From Polyporus tsugae (taxonomy: Eukaryota > Basidiomycota > Agaricomycetes > Polyporales > Polyporaceae): a stretch of 64,000 nucleotides of DNA. This document shows, in pieces, positions 22,897 to 33,393 of this stretch. The position numbers and the translations under genes were made by a program. The stretch is from assembly GCA_024305745.1 (NCBI GenBank), contig JAHRBS010000009.1:1550001-1614000 (forward strand). Direction: 5' to 3'. The notes beneath the pieces are model-generated. The model did not search any database and had not been told where the DNA came from. It saw only the letters and a program-made list of their open reading frames with translations. How positions within the stretch are numbered: position 1 is the stretch's first letter; every line of letters starts with the position of its first letter.

Positions 22897-22907
22897 AACT
22901 CGAAGCT
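22897..22907 (+). other. Self-priming primer-binding site
   Basis: AACTCGAAGCT begins one base after the 5' LTR. It is the exact reverse complement of AGCTTCGAGTT in the 3' LTR (29817-29827); in the 5' LTR copy (22830-22840) it differs at one position that would still pair as G-U. Elements of the Tf1/sushi group prime reverse transcription with the first 11 nt of their own RNA in this way. No TGG-type tRNA primer site is seen next to the LTR. Confidence 0.75.
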
Positions 22908-23516
22908 ACCCTTTCCTCGACCTACGGCGCACCGTCTTCGTTGCCAACCGTGGCGTCCTCATCATCCTCCACTTCTCTCCCCATCCCGAACCCTCCGCTC
23001 GTCGTGCGTCTCGCCGACGGCACCACCCACCACCTCGTCCCTATATACACCCTCACCAACTCGTCGCCGCCGTCTCCGTCGTCGACACCACCTATCCCAA
23101 TTCCGCCCCCGCACCTTCGTCACCGATCCCCAAGTCCCCTTATCAACTCAGACTCCAATTCTGACTCCGCCACTGCCGTAGACTCCGACTCTGACTCCGA
23201 CTCAGACGCCGGCGTCCCCGTCCACATCGCCGTATCCCGACACGTCAATCCCGCGCACACCACCTTCATCCAAACAAGGGTCAACACCCCGCTGTTCCAA
23301 GGAACAGAAGTCACGGTGTACGTCCCATGCTCCCTTTACTCCGTCCTTCCCGGACACGTCATCTTCCGCTTCCCCGCCACCCCAACAACTCCCGCCTATT
23401 CTCTTTACGGCATCATCGCATCCGTACAACCCACCTATTGGGTATTTCACATTTCCCTTATATCTTACATTATCGACCAGACCGCTATTCTACACGTGTC
23501 CATTCCAACCGAGTAG
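22899..23516 (+). other. Upstream open frame in the retrotransposon, no ATG
   Basis: A frame opens just after the TAA at 22896 and runs to TAG at 23514-23516, with no ATG codon. The peptide is Ser/Pro-rich at first (VVRLADGTTHHLVPIYTL), then has a Ser-Asp repeat and a compact hydrophobic part (HVIFRFPATPTTPAYSLYG). Length and codon use suggest a real protein region, perhaps an N-terminal Gag-like product. Function and initiation are unknown; a mutated start or non-AUG initiation is possible. Confidence 0.45.
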
Positions 23517-23637
23517 TCAGTGACCACGTGTCACAACTCGGCGCAGGAGACCCCGGTTAGCCATACCGTGGTAAAACTGCTAGTGTAACCTACATCTCGT
23601 CACGTACGCTTACCTACACTTTCTTTGCATTTAGTGA

Positions 23638-25655
23638 ATGGATCCTTGGGATCTGCTGCTTGAATCGTACCCAACTCCGTCTCCATCCCCTCCACCGGTC
23701 ATCCGCACCATAAACGCGCAGGAAGCTAGGGCAACACGGCTTGCGCAGGGCAACAGCACTGTCAGTTCCAGAAATCCGACGACGTCCGAGTCGACGCACA
23801 TCTCCTCGACAACAATCTCAATCAGTGCCAACAACAACCGTGCCCCAACCGGTACAATAGCCGTAACCCCGCCAATTTCCGAGACCCACAGTACATCCCA
23901 ATCCCGCGCGAACCGCCACCGGAACCAACAGCTCCGGTACCTGGAACAACTCACCCAAGAACTCGTGTGCGTCAGCCGACCCCTGAGCCCGTTGTACGCC
24001 CCGGAAGTCCGTACCCACGCACCCGTCCAGAACGTCAGCGAGAACCTACCCCACCTGTCGCACACATCCCCATCCCCGTCCAAGTCGCGGGATCCACGGA
24101 AGCATCCCCGGTCGCCGGAAGTAGCCGATTCGAATACCGAGAACTCCCGGAAGAACCCTCGCCTCCAACAGACTCAGACGACGATCAGGAACCCTCCAGA
24201 CGTCATAGATCTGACTCAGACAGATTTGTCCGTGCCCTCGAGAACCTCGGTCTCCGTGCTTCCCCCACGACCACAGGATCCTTACCCGCTTCCCAAAACC
24301 CCATCCAACCTCCCGTCCAAACCGCCGGCATCAGCCAACCACCCCGCGCTCACCGAGCAATGGCGCAAACATTTTCATTTGACGCGGCAACGCAAGCGTG
24401 GATCTCGGGGGAAATCGCAAACTTCATCGCAGCAACCCAACCCCAACACGGAGGTAGGAACCACGCCCCGCCTAGACTCGCCCAGCCCGAGTACTTCGAC
24501 GGCCTCAGCCCAGACTTCGAACAATGGAAGTCTGACGTCCAGGTCTACGTGGCCGGCCTGGACAAAGATCCAGCAATATCTGCCGTCTTAGGGTTGATTC
24601 GCGGCACAACTGTGAACAGATGGAAGCATAATCTCGTAGAGGACAAGTTTGTGGCAAATGGGAATAGATGGAACTACCCGGACATAGCAGCGTTCTGGGC
24701 CGAGTTGACAGCGAAGTTTAGACCAATAAACTACGTTAACGACGCAATCATCGCACTCGATCAGATTCACATGGGCAATCGCCGGGCTGAAGACTTCTTT
24801 GACGAATGGGAAGATCTGACAGCCCGTGCCACGGAAAACAGAGACACGGCTAACAACATTTATCGGCTCAAAAACGCGCTACCATCCAGCTACCTAGTTG
24901 CGATCAGCATGATGCCGGTAAAGCCTGTCACCTACGCCCAGTGGAAATCTACAATCATCGCCATGGATAATGATCACATCATCTTCAACCGCCAGATCCG
25001 TGACTTCACACGTCGACCACCCCCACAACAACCGCCCCCACGTGCTCCACCTCAGTACCCACCGCCGAATGCTCCCCCGCGCTATGGTAACCCTCCCCCG
25101 CGATACCCGGGAAACGCCCCACGGTATCTGTCACGATACCCAGAGTACTCCCCAGCATTCCCTCCGTCACGATATCTGCCATACGCCCCAGCGTCACAAT
25201 ACCCACCACCCCGGCCATACTACCCACAACGTCCCCAGGTACCCACAATGCCGGGAGACAGACGCACAGGCACAGGGGTCACGTACGGAGGAGCCGGACA
25301 GCCGATGGACATTGATCGGCTCAGGGCCCGACCATGCTGAAAGTGCAGCGCAAAGCAGATCGAGAAGGGCTCATGCGGAGACATGTGGCACATCCCCAAC
25401 CGGACCGGCGCAGCTGCGGTACAGAAGCGCCGATGGGAAGAACGCGACAGTCGCGAGGAATTCCTCGAAGAGGTCAGACGTTTCCATCAAGAAGACCCCG
25501 AGGACTTCCTTGCACAGATTGCCGGGGTAACGGTCCCTACCTATCACGAGGACCCAGAACCACAGCACGCACCGGAGGAATATACGGATGGATACAACGA
25601 GATACAGCAACAGATGGACAAGTACGAGCAGCATTTTCCCTACGGTCCCACGTAA
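23638..25655 (+). pseudogene. gag: gag (capsid) of the chromovirus, frame-damaged
   Basis: An ATG at 23638 opens a frame (MDPWDLLLESYPTP) that becomes non-gag-like. From about 23730 the frame one base back carries the Pro-rich region (FRDPQYIPIPREPPPEP), then the capsid domain (QPEYFDGLSPDFEQWKSDVQ, FWAELTAKFRPIN, EDFFDEWEDLTARA) and a Pro/Tyr-rich tail, to TAA at 25653-25655. So a one-base change near 23.73-23.88 kb has split the ORF. A TGA at 25338-25340 interrupts the capsid frame where a zinc-knuckle begins (C-stop-KC), as if a Trp codon had mutated. The frame stays open on both sides of that TGA. The product would form the virus-like particle shell. Confidence 0.75.
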
Positions 25656-25699
25656 GCGCACATACGCGGCGACCGTCACTGTACAATAGTTTTCAGAAT

Positions 25700-26483
25700 C
25701 GGTTTTCTGTCTTGGATTCTGATGTACCCGTTCCGGGTTGTATGATACCTATGCCTACCTATTCACCGGACAACTCCACCATTCCCCACCCTACCCAGTT
25801 ACGTACTATACTTATTAAAAATAACAAGACGACTGATCGTCGGAGCCAACCTACAGGCAACGATCAGCGCGGCGGGTTAGAACCCGTGCTTAATTTCTCG
25901 TCCAAAAATAACAAAAAAGTCGAAAAACCCCCTAGTGCGCCCATTAACGCCATCCGAGTAATGTCCTACGGTCCGACGTACTTCAAAGTCACACGCGGCA
26001 CCGGAAGCAAACAACTAGACATACCGGTCATGATCAAAAACCTAGAAACTCTTCAGGTTTACGACACCAAGGCTCTCTGCGATACCGGTTGTACCGGTTC
26101 GTGTCAATAGAAACTTCGTTCAGCGTGCAGGCCTATCACCTAAGCCATTCCCACATCCCATTGACGTATTCAACGCCGATGGATCTCCCAACATAGGTGG
26201 TAGAATCACGCATTACGTTGACGTACAACTACAGATCGGAGACCACGCGGAACAAATCCCGCTTCTAGTCACTGATCTTGGCAAAATGGACATATATCTT
26301 GGACACGACTGGATTGAGCACCACAATCCGTCGATACATTGGAAGAACAAAACCATTGAGTTCGACTGATGCCCAAGCACTTGCCATCACATCGTCAGCG
26401 CTGGTGATCGAATCTTCTCCCTACATACCCGATCGTGGCTTGACGCCCGATCAGTCCACATACGTGCGAAAACGTCGGTAGCA
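25700..26483 (+). pseudogene. Protease region of pol, broken by frameshift and stop
   Basis: In the -1 frame relative to gag, NRFSVLDSDVPVPG and a long Asn/Lys-rich linker lead to the retropepsin active site ALCDTGCTGSC near 26074-26104. The frame then hits TAG at 26108-26110. The continuing protease sequence (NRNFVQRAGLSPKP, LGHDWIEHHNPSIHW) is one frame over from 26106, in register with pol. A second in-frame stop, TGA at 26367-26369, interrupts it before the reverse transcriptase. The pattern suggests a small deletion at about 26105 and a CGA-to-TGA change. Confidence 0.7.
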
Positions 26484-29400
26484 ATGGAAATCGCAATCAA
26501 ACAGAATGAGGCCAAAGCAGAACAAATGTTCGAGGAAATGATTCCAGAGTACTATCGAGATTTCCGCGACGTCTTCGACGAAGCGACGTTCTCCACTCTT
26601 CCCGAACGACGGCCTTATGACCACGCGATTGAATTGACCGTGAACGCTAAACCGTATTGTGGAAAAATATACCCCATGACCCTAGACGAACAACAAGCGC
26701 TAGACGTGTTCTTAGAGGAAAATCTATCCACGGGTCGAATTCGTCCATTGAAATCCTCGTGGGGGGCTCTGTTCTTCTTTGTCAAGAAAAAAGACGGCAA
26801 ACTGCGTCCCGTTCAGGACTACAGACAGTTAAATGCCTTGACCAAGAAAAATGTGTACCCTCTTCCTCTAATGCTAGAGATCCTAGATTGGCTGAAAGGC
26901 GCCCAGTACTACACCAAGTTAGACATACGTTGGGGATACAACAATATTCGTATAGTCGAAGGCGATGAGGAAAAAGCAGCGTTTATCACAAATCGCGGCT
27001 TATACGAACCTCTCGTCATGTTCTTCGGCTTAACGAATTCCCCGGCGACTTTCCAAATGATGATGAACTCGATCTTCCAAGATCTGATTCTTCGTGGAAA
27101 AGTCATTGTGTACTTGGACGACATCATCATCTGTACAGCCAATCTAGAGGAACACAGACGCATAGTACGACAAGTCCTACAGATCCTTCGAGACAATCAC
27201 CTTATGTGTAAACCCCAGAAGTGCGAGTTCGAAACTCAGGAAACCAAGTACCTAGGTCATATCATCACCCCCGGCGAGATCCGCATGGACCCGGGCAAGG
27301 TCAAAGGTGTCACTGACTGGCCGGTACCCACGTGCAAACGTGATGTACAGAGTTTCCTCGGATTCGCAAACTTCTATAGATGGTTTATCAAGGACTTCTC
27401 AAAGATCGCTGGACCAATGAATCGTCTCACGGGTCTTAACGTATGGACATGGACTCCAGAGCATCAACTCGCTTTTGAAGGAATCAAGGGCGCAATCACA
27501 CACGCCCCCGTGTTAGCCATACCCAACGACACGGATCCCTTAAAAGTCGAATGCGATGCCTCGAACTTTGCGATCAGAGCTGAGCTCTCGCAGTGCCAGA
27601 ACGGACTATGGAAACCTATTGCCTTCCTATCACATTCCTTAACACCCGCACAAAAAGGATATGAGATCTGGGATCGAGAAATGTTGTCGGTTATCGCCGT
27701 GTTACAAGAATGGCGTCACTTCCTCCAAAACGCGCGAGAATTCGAGGTCCATAATGACCACAAAAACCTCGAATACTTCCGAAAACCACAACGGCTAAAC
27801 GCGCGACAAGCACGTTGGGCGACAACTCTCGCGAACTACCATTTCAAGTTACACCATAAACCAGGTCGTACCATGGGCAAAGTAGACGCTCTGTCTAGAC
27901 GCGTGGACCATGAAACCGGTCCCGTGATCGAAAACTTCATGTTGCTCAAGGGACACTGGTTTGCGGCTTCTCATACGATAGACAGAGCGGACAATCTGAA
28001 GAAAATGTGTTTGGAACACGTTAATCTTTATGACCGTCTTGTCGTTGAGAAACTAGGAAAGGACAATGATTGGGAATTAGCCGAGGACGGCTTAATCTAC
28101 AGGAGGGGGAGAATGGTCGTTCCAAACCACTCGGAACTTCGCGGACGCATCATCGCTTCACACCACGATTCAATCGCGGCTGGACACCCGGGCGCAGCCA
28201 AAACACAAGATCTGATCATGAGATCCTATTGGTGGCCGTCCATTCGGAAAGATGTTGCCAAGTACGTTGCCGGATGCATCACATGTCAGCGCGTCAAGAT
28301 TGATCGACAACCACGTGCCGCACCACTCCATCCCAACCCTATTCCCGATCAGAACTGGCAATTCGTCACCATGGACTATATGACCGGACTACCCGAATGC
28401 AACGGACATGATGCCATACTAGTCTTTGTCGATATGAAGTCCAAAGACTACATCGCTATTCCCTGTTCAAAAACGCTAGACTCGGAAGGACAAGCGAGAC
28501 TCTTCATCAAACACGTAGTCGTACCCCACAGCTTGCCCAAGCGCATATGGTTGGACCGAGGCCCTACCCTCGTGTCCTCCTTCACCAAAGAAGTCTACCG
28601 ACAGATGGGGATCGAAGGCAATCCTAGTACAGCCTATCATCCCCAGACCGACGGCCAGACCGAGCGCATGAATCAAGAGATCCAGACCTATCTACGGATC
28701 TTCATCAATCACAAACAGGACAACTGGGTCGAATGGCTACCGCTAGCAGAGTTTGCTTACCGATGTCGTGTACACGCGTCCACAGGAATGTCCCCTTTCT
28801 TCATGACTCACGGTCACGAACCCAACACCGGAGTCGAGACTTTGAAAGACGGCATCAATGAATCCGCCAAGCAATTCGCCGAGCGAATGCAACGCATCGG
28901 GAAGCAAGCAGCGCAGGCGCTGGAGATAGCGCGAGAAGCGATGAAGCGACATTACGACAAGCACCGACAACCGTCCCGAGATTACAAGATAGGCAATTAC
29001 GTATACATCGACGCACAGAACTTCCCCACCGACCGACCAAACAAGAAACTCGAAGACAAGCGCTATGGCCCTTTCCGAGTTGAAGAAAAAGTCGGCGCTA
29101 GTGCATATCGCCTAAAACTCCCACCCATGTGGAAGTTACGTCACCCCGTATTCAACGAAGTACTCTTAACCCCTGCACACAATCCCGAATTCCCGAATCA
29201 AGGGAAAACCAGTCGAGAAGTACCCACTCTTCTGGAACCCGACCGAGAAGCTGAATCGATCTTAGATTCAAAGATCGTAGAAGGATCGGGTCGATCTCGC
29301 AAAGTTCACTACCTCGTTCAATGGTGTGGACTCACACGAGCTGACCGCGAATGGGTACCTTCGGATACAGACGAACTCCAGACGGACGAGGCCAAGAAAC

Positions 29401-29609
29401 TCATCACCGCTTTCTACGCCGCGAATAAATTCGCGCCGCGCATCCATGTTCGCTACCTACTCACCGCTACGGACAAGCATGGACAAATAATCACGTACGA
29501 CACAGATTCTTATGACTTTTGGACGCGTAGATATAATGACTGGAAAAGACGAAATCCTAATGAAAGTAATACGCAACAGGACTATGTACGACGCTTTGCT
29601 TATGACTAG
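26484..29609 (+). CDS. pol: Pol: reverse transcriptase, RNase H, integrase, chromodomain
   Basis: The open frame encodes 1,041 aa from ATG 26484, though the natural protein would be released from a larger precursor. RT: KLDIRWGYNNIRI, with the catalytic YLDD at residues 210-213. RNase H: CDASNFAI (Asp358) to KVDALSRR. Integrase zinc site: His560/His561 region with Cys598 and Cys601. Integrase core: Asp631 (MDY), Asp691 (WLDRG) and Glu727 (GQTERM), the D,D35E spacing. After the GPFRVEEK module a chromodomain spans about residues 920-985 (AESILDSKIVEG, HYLVQWCG, DREWVPSD), which in chromoviruses steers integration to modified chromatin. No stop lies inside. RNase H has small departures from consensus (NFAIRAELSQ). 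Catalytic residues I can see are intact. Confidence 0.92.
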   Translation: MEIAIKQNEAKAEQMFEEMIPEYYRDFRDVFDEATFSTLPERRPYDHAIELTVNAKPYCGKIYPMTLDEQQALDVFLEENLSTGRIRPLKSSWGALFFFVKKKDGKLRPVQDYRQLNALTKKNVYPLPLMLEILDWLKGAQYYTKLDIRWGYNNIRIVEGDEEKAAFITNRGLYEPLVMFFGLTNSPATFQMMMNSIFQDLILRGKVIVYLDDIIICTANLEEHRRIVRQVLQILRDNHLMCKPQKCEFETQETKYLGHIITPGEIRMDPGKVKGVTDWPVPTCKRDVQSFLGFANFYRWFIKDFSKIAGPMNRLTGLNVWTWTPEHQLAFEGIKGAITHAPVLAIPNDTDPLKVECDASNFAIRAELSQCQNGLWKPIAFLSHSLTPAQKGYEIWDREMLSVIAVLQEWRHFLQNAREFEVHNDHKNLEYFRKPQRLNARQARWATTLANYHFKLHHKPGRTMGKVDALSRRVDHETGPVIENFMLLKGHWFAASHTIDRADNLKKMCLEHVNLYDRLVVEKLGKDNDWELAEDGLIYRRGRMVVPNHSELRGRIIASHHDSIAAGHPGAAKTQDLIMRSYWWPSIRKDVAKYVAGCITCQRVKIDRQPRAAPLHPNPIPDQNWQFVTMDYMTGLPECNGHDAILVFVDMKSKDYIAIPCSKTLDSEGQARLFIKHVVVPHSLPKRIWLDRGPTLVSSFTKEVYRQMGIEGNPSTAYHPQTDGQTERMNQEIQTYLRIFINHKQDNWVEWLPLAEFAYRCRVHASTGMSPFFMTHGHEPNTGVETLKDGINESAKQFAERMQRIGKQAAQALEIAREAMKRHYDKHRQPSRDYKIGNYVYIDAQNFPTDRPNKKLEDKRYGPFRVEEKVGASAYRLKLPPMWKLRHPVFNEVLLTPAHNPEFPNQGKTSREVPTLLEPDREAESILDSKIVEGSGRSRKVHYLVQWCGLTRADREWVPSDTDELQTDEAKKLITAFYAANKFAPRIHVRYLLTATDKHGQIITYDTDSYDFWTRRYNDWKRRNPNESNTQQDYVRRFAYD

Positions 29610-29673
29610 TTAACCCATGGTATTAACGACTACCCCACTACTAACGCTTCGCGGCTTCCTGGGACATGAAGCT

Positions 29674-29684
29674 AAAGAGGGGGG
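29674..29684 (+). other. Polypurine tract
   Basis: AAAGAGGGGGG, three bases before the 3' LTR, is the expected primer for plus-strand DNA synthesis. Confidence 0.75.
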
Positions 29685-29687
29685 TAA

Positions 29688-29882
29688 TGTTACGATACGA
29701 CTTTCACGATTAGTAATACCACCTGTAACGACATGTACGACCTGCCCTGAAGCACCTGGTCCGTGCACAGGCTCCAAACCAATATATAAACCCCTCGGTA
29801 GCTGCGGTAGTTCCCCAGCTTCGAGTTGGTCTTTAGTCCCCCAGTCCTTCGCTTATTGCTAGTGTGAGGTCTGACCTTATCA
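29688..29882 (+). repeat. 3' LTR
   Basis: 195 bp, identical to 22701-22895 except C instead of T at 29819. That base gives perfect complementarity to the primer site. CTACT follows at 29883-29887. Confidence 0.95.
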
Positions 29883-31700
29883 CTACTGGCCTCTCCCTGA
29901 ACCCGGGGACATAATGGAGCTCAGAATGTTCGTCCAAGCACGCGTGAACTACGTCATGAAGAGGCAGGCTGTGAGCCCGTCTCTGTGATCGTCTCACAAA
30001 GACACTAAGGTGTGCGCTTTACAGCATGCTGCCCTCGTTCATGGATGGGACACAGCCCATTGTGCTGGAGGCGACCATTTGGAGCGGTTGGACCGCTTTT
30101 GCAAGTAGGTACTTTTGCCCTCGCCACCATCACGGGATGCATCTAACTGAGATCAGGGTGAAGAGTGTGTTCTGGTATGTGGATACTGTTCAGCTTTGCA
30201 GTCACAACTGGGACGAAGCGACCTGTGACCCGGACCAAGGATTTTTCGACTACCTCAGGGACAAGATATACATTTTCCCCCTTGAGTTCATGATCCGCCT
30301 GGCTGACATGACATGGAAAACCGATCCCACCTCACCGGCCGAGCCTGCCGTGCCGAAACCTCACGACCAACTGGTGACGGAGGTGCGCTTGCGCAAGGAG
30401 CGCGAAAGCGACGCACACGACGCCCGCATCTGTGCCCGCTACGCCCAGCTGAACGACTGGTACGATTACGCGGTCGAGAGCCATTGCGACGAATGCCCCA
30501 ACTCGTACGATGCCCGGAGCATATGGGACGACCTGGTGTGCGCGGACGATGCGCGCGGGCCGTTCAACGATGACATCATCATGAACGACTCTGAGCTGGT
30601 CGGGGCGGAGGAGTGCTTTGAGGGCTACCCGCAGGACGTCGTGAACAGCCTTGGAAAAGCGCTGGAGGCCGCTAAGGTGCGCCGCGCAGAGGCGGCGGGC
30701 CACGACGAGGAGAGTGATCATGATCGGGGTAGTAAGAGAAGGCGGAAGGGGAAGGGGAAGGGGAAGAAAAAGGCACCCCGACCCAAGGACCCAGAGTCCG
30801 CCGTCCGCCGTCCGACGGCGCTCTTTCGGTGCATGAAGTGCGGCGACTACGGGTACGCTTGGCCGGGGATCAACGTCCATTGGTGCGAGAAGCACCGCGA
30901 CAAGTCCGTCTGGGACGACAAGGACGAGTTCAAGGCCGAGGTGTGGGAGGCTGGCGTCGAAGTTGCGGAGACGGTCCTCGCCGTGTTGGTCGAGCACGGC
31001 CTTGGGACAAGGGACAGGGGCAGGATGAGGATGGACGACCTGATTGAGGATGGACGGGTGTTTTGCACGTGTGGGGATCCGGGGATGGCAGCTCCCGACA
31101 ATGGTTTGAATTGGGTGGAACTGGTGAGTAGCTGCATCAGTTTTCGTTCTAAGGGATTAGGGGATGCTCACTCGACGATTGTGTGATAGGTTAAACATGT
31201 ATTTGGCCATCTGAACGAAAATGCATGCCGGACACTGACACCACCAGCGCGGTATGTGCTAGATTATCACCCGCTTGGGAGTGGCCTACCATCTTACTTA
31301 TATCCATGATCAGACTCGAGAGCGAGCAGGAAGAAGCCCCAGTGTGGATCGATGACCACGAGCTCGCGTCCTGCATCAAGTACCTTCCCCGTGGCGTGGA
31401 CACATCTCAAGCTGTGTTGCGCGTCCATGTAGAACCCGACATTCGCGCACGCATCGACACATGCCTCAGCCAATGCCCGGAGAAGTCACGACCAGTGTGT
31501 TATATATGCGAATCGCTTACCCCAGACGACAAGAAGGATTCTACGCTCATCCTGCCGGAAGGTGCGGATGCGGTTCTGTATCATATGCAGGCGAAGTGAG
31601 TGACCTTTGTGTGGTGTTTCGGAGAGGTTGGTCGCTGACTATATGACTGAATGGATACCGTAGACATGGCCAAGACTTCCAAGAGAAGAACGTCGTGTAA

Positions 31701-33290
31701 CATCCACAACCAGGGACTTTCCATCTCATGCCTGATGTTTCTTACTCTTATTGCTTTTGTCGACCTCGTTATATTTACAAGGTGTGGCTCCTGGCCTGGA
31801 TTGATTGGACAGTACTTACTTCCTCTGAAAACTACCACGGGGGCGTTCTCTGGCCAGTGGCAGTTCAAGTATTTGGTTTCCGAAGTTCCCCCGCCACTAT
31901 GTCTTCCTTGTCTCTGAATTGCGAATATTTGCCATCTTAATACAGATAGAACGACTTTTCGCCAAGTCTGGATAGTTTCTTGTCATTTTGAACTGGCAAA
32001 CGCCCCACGGATGTGAATGTTGAAGGTGCGGATCTTGAGTGCACCTCAGCCGCATCTCAGCCCCTTTCGGAACGGGCGTCTAGTGTGCCTATTTCGAACG
32101 TCTACGTAATCAGGGCGCCAGCGAGTCGGTCGATTCCAATTCCAACCTGTTTCCAACTCTCATCATCATCCTACTGTCGTACACGATCTCCGACTCGGAC
32201 AATCCTCATCAGCAAACTATTCTATGCGTACTTCTTCTATCCCTGAGCCGCTTCCAGTTCGGAACTCGCTCCAGCTCAGTGCCTTGCTTCATGCGTCTAT
32301 CAGCGCGGTTACGACCTTGATGCCCTGTCAGCAACAACCTCTGGAACATCTCATTTGGCCAGAGCTATACACTGTCATTATGATGCGATGTATGGCCCGC
32401 CGGCAGGCCATGCTGGCATTGCGCCAAGGGAACGAAGTCGCTGGTGGCATCGCTGTTGCAGGTGTCTTGCCTACACGGTGCGTCATTGCTTGTCAGTATT
32501 ATGTCTGTGATACGCCGTGGGCTGTGCTCCTGCAGATCAATGGTGTTACTCCGTTACTGCCTCTGTTACGCCCTTACACCTCCGCTGTGTCGGTCATAGC
32601 GGCTGTAGCGGGGCAATGTCAGTATGATTCCGTGTTGAGTCCTGTTCTCGTTTCGGCATGTATGACGCAGGTAGCGGTTCAACAGGCTCTCCTGGAGCTG
32701 TCACCGGACCACAGCTATGTCTATGACTTGCCTTTGTCTCCAGTACACGAAATTTATCTTCATTGTCCTGGTGCCACTTGGATCTGCGTTAACGTCCGTA
32801 CAACCACGCTTTCTATCACGCAGCCCTTGACTCTAACGTGTTTCCCTGTTTCAGACGCGTGTCATCTGAGTTCGCGGCGCCCCGGAGAGTCGTGGACGGA
32901 AGTTTGATTGCTCGGGCAGTGCGTGTGTCGCCCATATCGGGCAGTTTTGACGCTTCGAATGCCATCCCTACAAACACGTCTGGCAGTGTTCGTGGCGCCG
33001 GTCCGCACAGACATCCGCTGCTATTCATTGTATTTTCTCTTTCTCGACATTCCAGCATTCACCTTGTCGGCACCGCGCAACTGCGCTACCGACCATCCTT
33101 CTATATTGAGCATGTTTATGCGTGTTCGAGTTCCAGGAACCACGGGGCTCTGCGACTCGCTCGCAATATGCGCTGTGCCTGTAGCTGGGTTACGTGGACG
33201 CCACGCTCCCTGCCTCGCGCTCCCTCTTGGTCGAGTCAAGTCAACCTTCTGAAGCTGTATTGGAGTTCATTGGCTCCCGAGAGCGCGATG
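31701..33290 (+). other. Flank duplicated (inverted) at 62.85-63.95 kb; no supported gene
   Basis: From about 32.2 to 33.3 kb the DNA matches the reverse complement of 62.85-63.93 kb, including ATTATGATGC and CGCCGGCAGGC blocks and the start of the secreted-protein promoter. A 227-codon frame (32224-32907) exists, but the matching copy does not keep the frame past the first third, so I treat the block as non-coding or decayed. Confidence 0.55.
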
Positions 33291-33296
33291 TATAAG
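33291..33296 (+). promoter_or_regulatory. TATA box of small secreted protein 1
   Basis: TATAAG in GCGATGTATAAGAGATG, about 100 nt upstream of the ATG at 33394. The same motif at the same distance precedes the copy at 62734. Confidence 0.65.
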
Positions 33297-33393
33297 AGAT
33301 GTGCAGGTTCCGCTTCCTGACTCCTCATCGCAAACCCTCTCAACCCGCATATCTCCTCTCAAGTCAACAACACACCAGCAGCCCATAGCACCC

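Larger units (their letters stand above)
22701..29882 (+). mobile_element. Ty3/Gypsy chromovirus LTR retrotransposon, 7,182 bp
   Basis: Bounded by 195-bp LTRs with TG...CA ends and a CTACT duplication. Internal order: self-complementary primer site, upstream ORF, gag with a capsid-like domain, protease, then reverse transcriptase, RNase H, integrase and a C-terminal chromodomain. RT before integrase makes it Ty3/Gypsy; the chromodomain makes it a chromovirus. The LTRs differ at only one base of 195 (T at 22832, C at 29819), so the insertion is recent. Even so, gag and the protease region carry frame lesions, so it may have been copied in trans or acquired them since. It lies in the same orientation as the F-box gene it interrupts. 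Confidence 0.95.
21827..31700 (+). pseudogene. F-box / C2H2 zinc-finger gene split by a retrotransposon (copy 1)
   Basis: Exons before the insertion include 21827-21981, ending in the F-box start RFTDLPLDVFLE; 22036-22230, PLDIINLSRTSKPLRSLLMSR, the core F-box; and 22293-22369. The exon with LKPELEAILRFY is cut at 22700 by the LTR element and resumes at 29888 with WPLPEPGDIMEL. Skipping the element and one CTACT copy restores the frame seen in copy 2. Later exons (about 30026-31120 and 31300-31598) encode a helical region, a Lys-rich linker, a CX2CX12HX4H zinc-finger pattern (FRCMKCG...NVHWCEKH), GRVFCTCGDPG and RPVCYICESLTPDDKKDSTLI; the last piece ends at TAA 31698-31700. Proteins of this type would bring targets to an SCF ubiquitin ligase. 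The insertion almost certainly inactivates it. Its start is uncertain. Paralogues: 58544-61301 (-) and a deleted copy near 34.1-34.8 kb. Confidence 0.75.

Noticed and set aside
25655..25697. Possible short intron linking gag to the protease frame (GTAAGC...TTTTCAG)
   Set aside because: Splicing there gives a frame that stops at once. The overlap of the two open frames fits frameshifting or mutation better.
32224..32907. 227-codon ORF downstream of F-box copy 1
   Set aside because: The inverted copy at 62.99-63.93 kb matches at DNA level but does not keep this reading frame beyond the first third, so the ORF is not under coding constraint.
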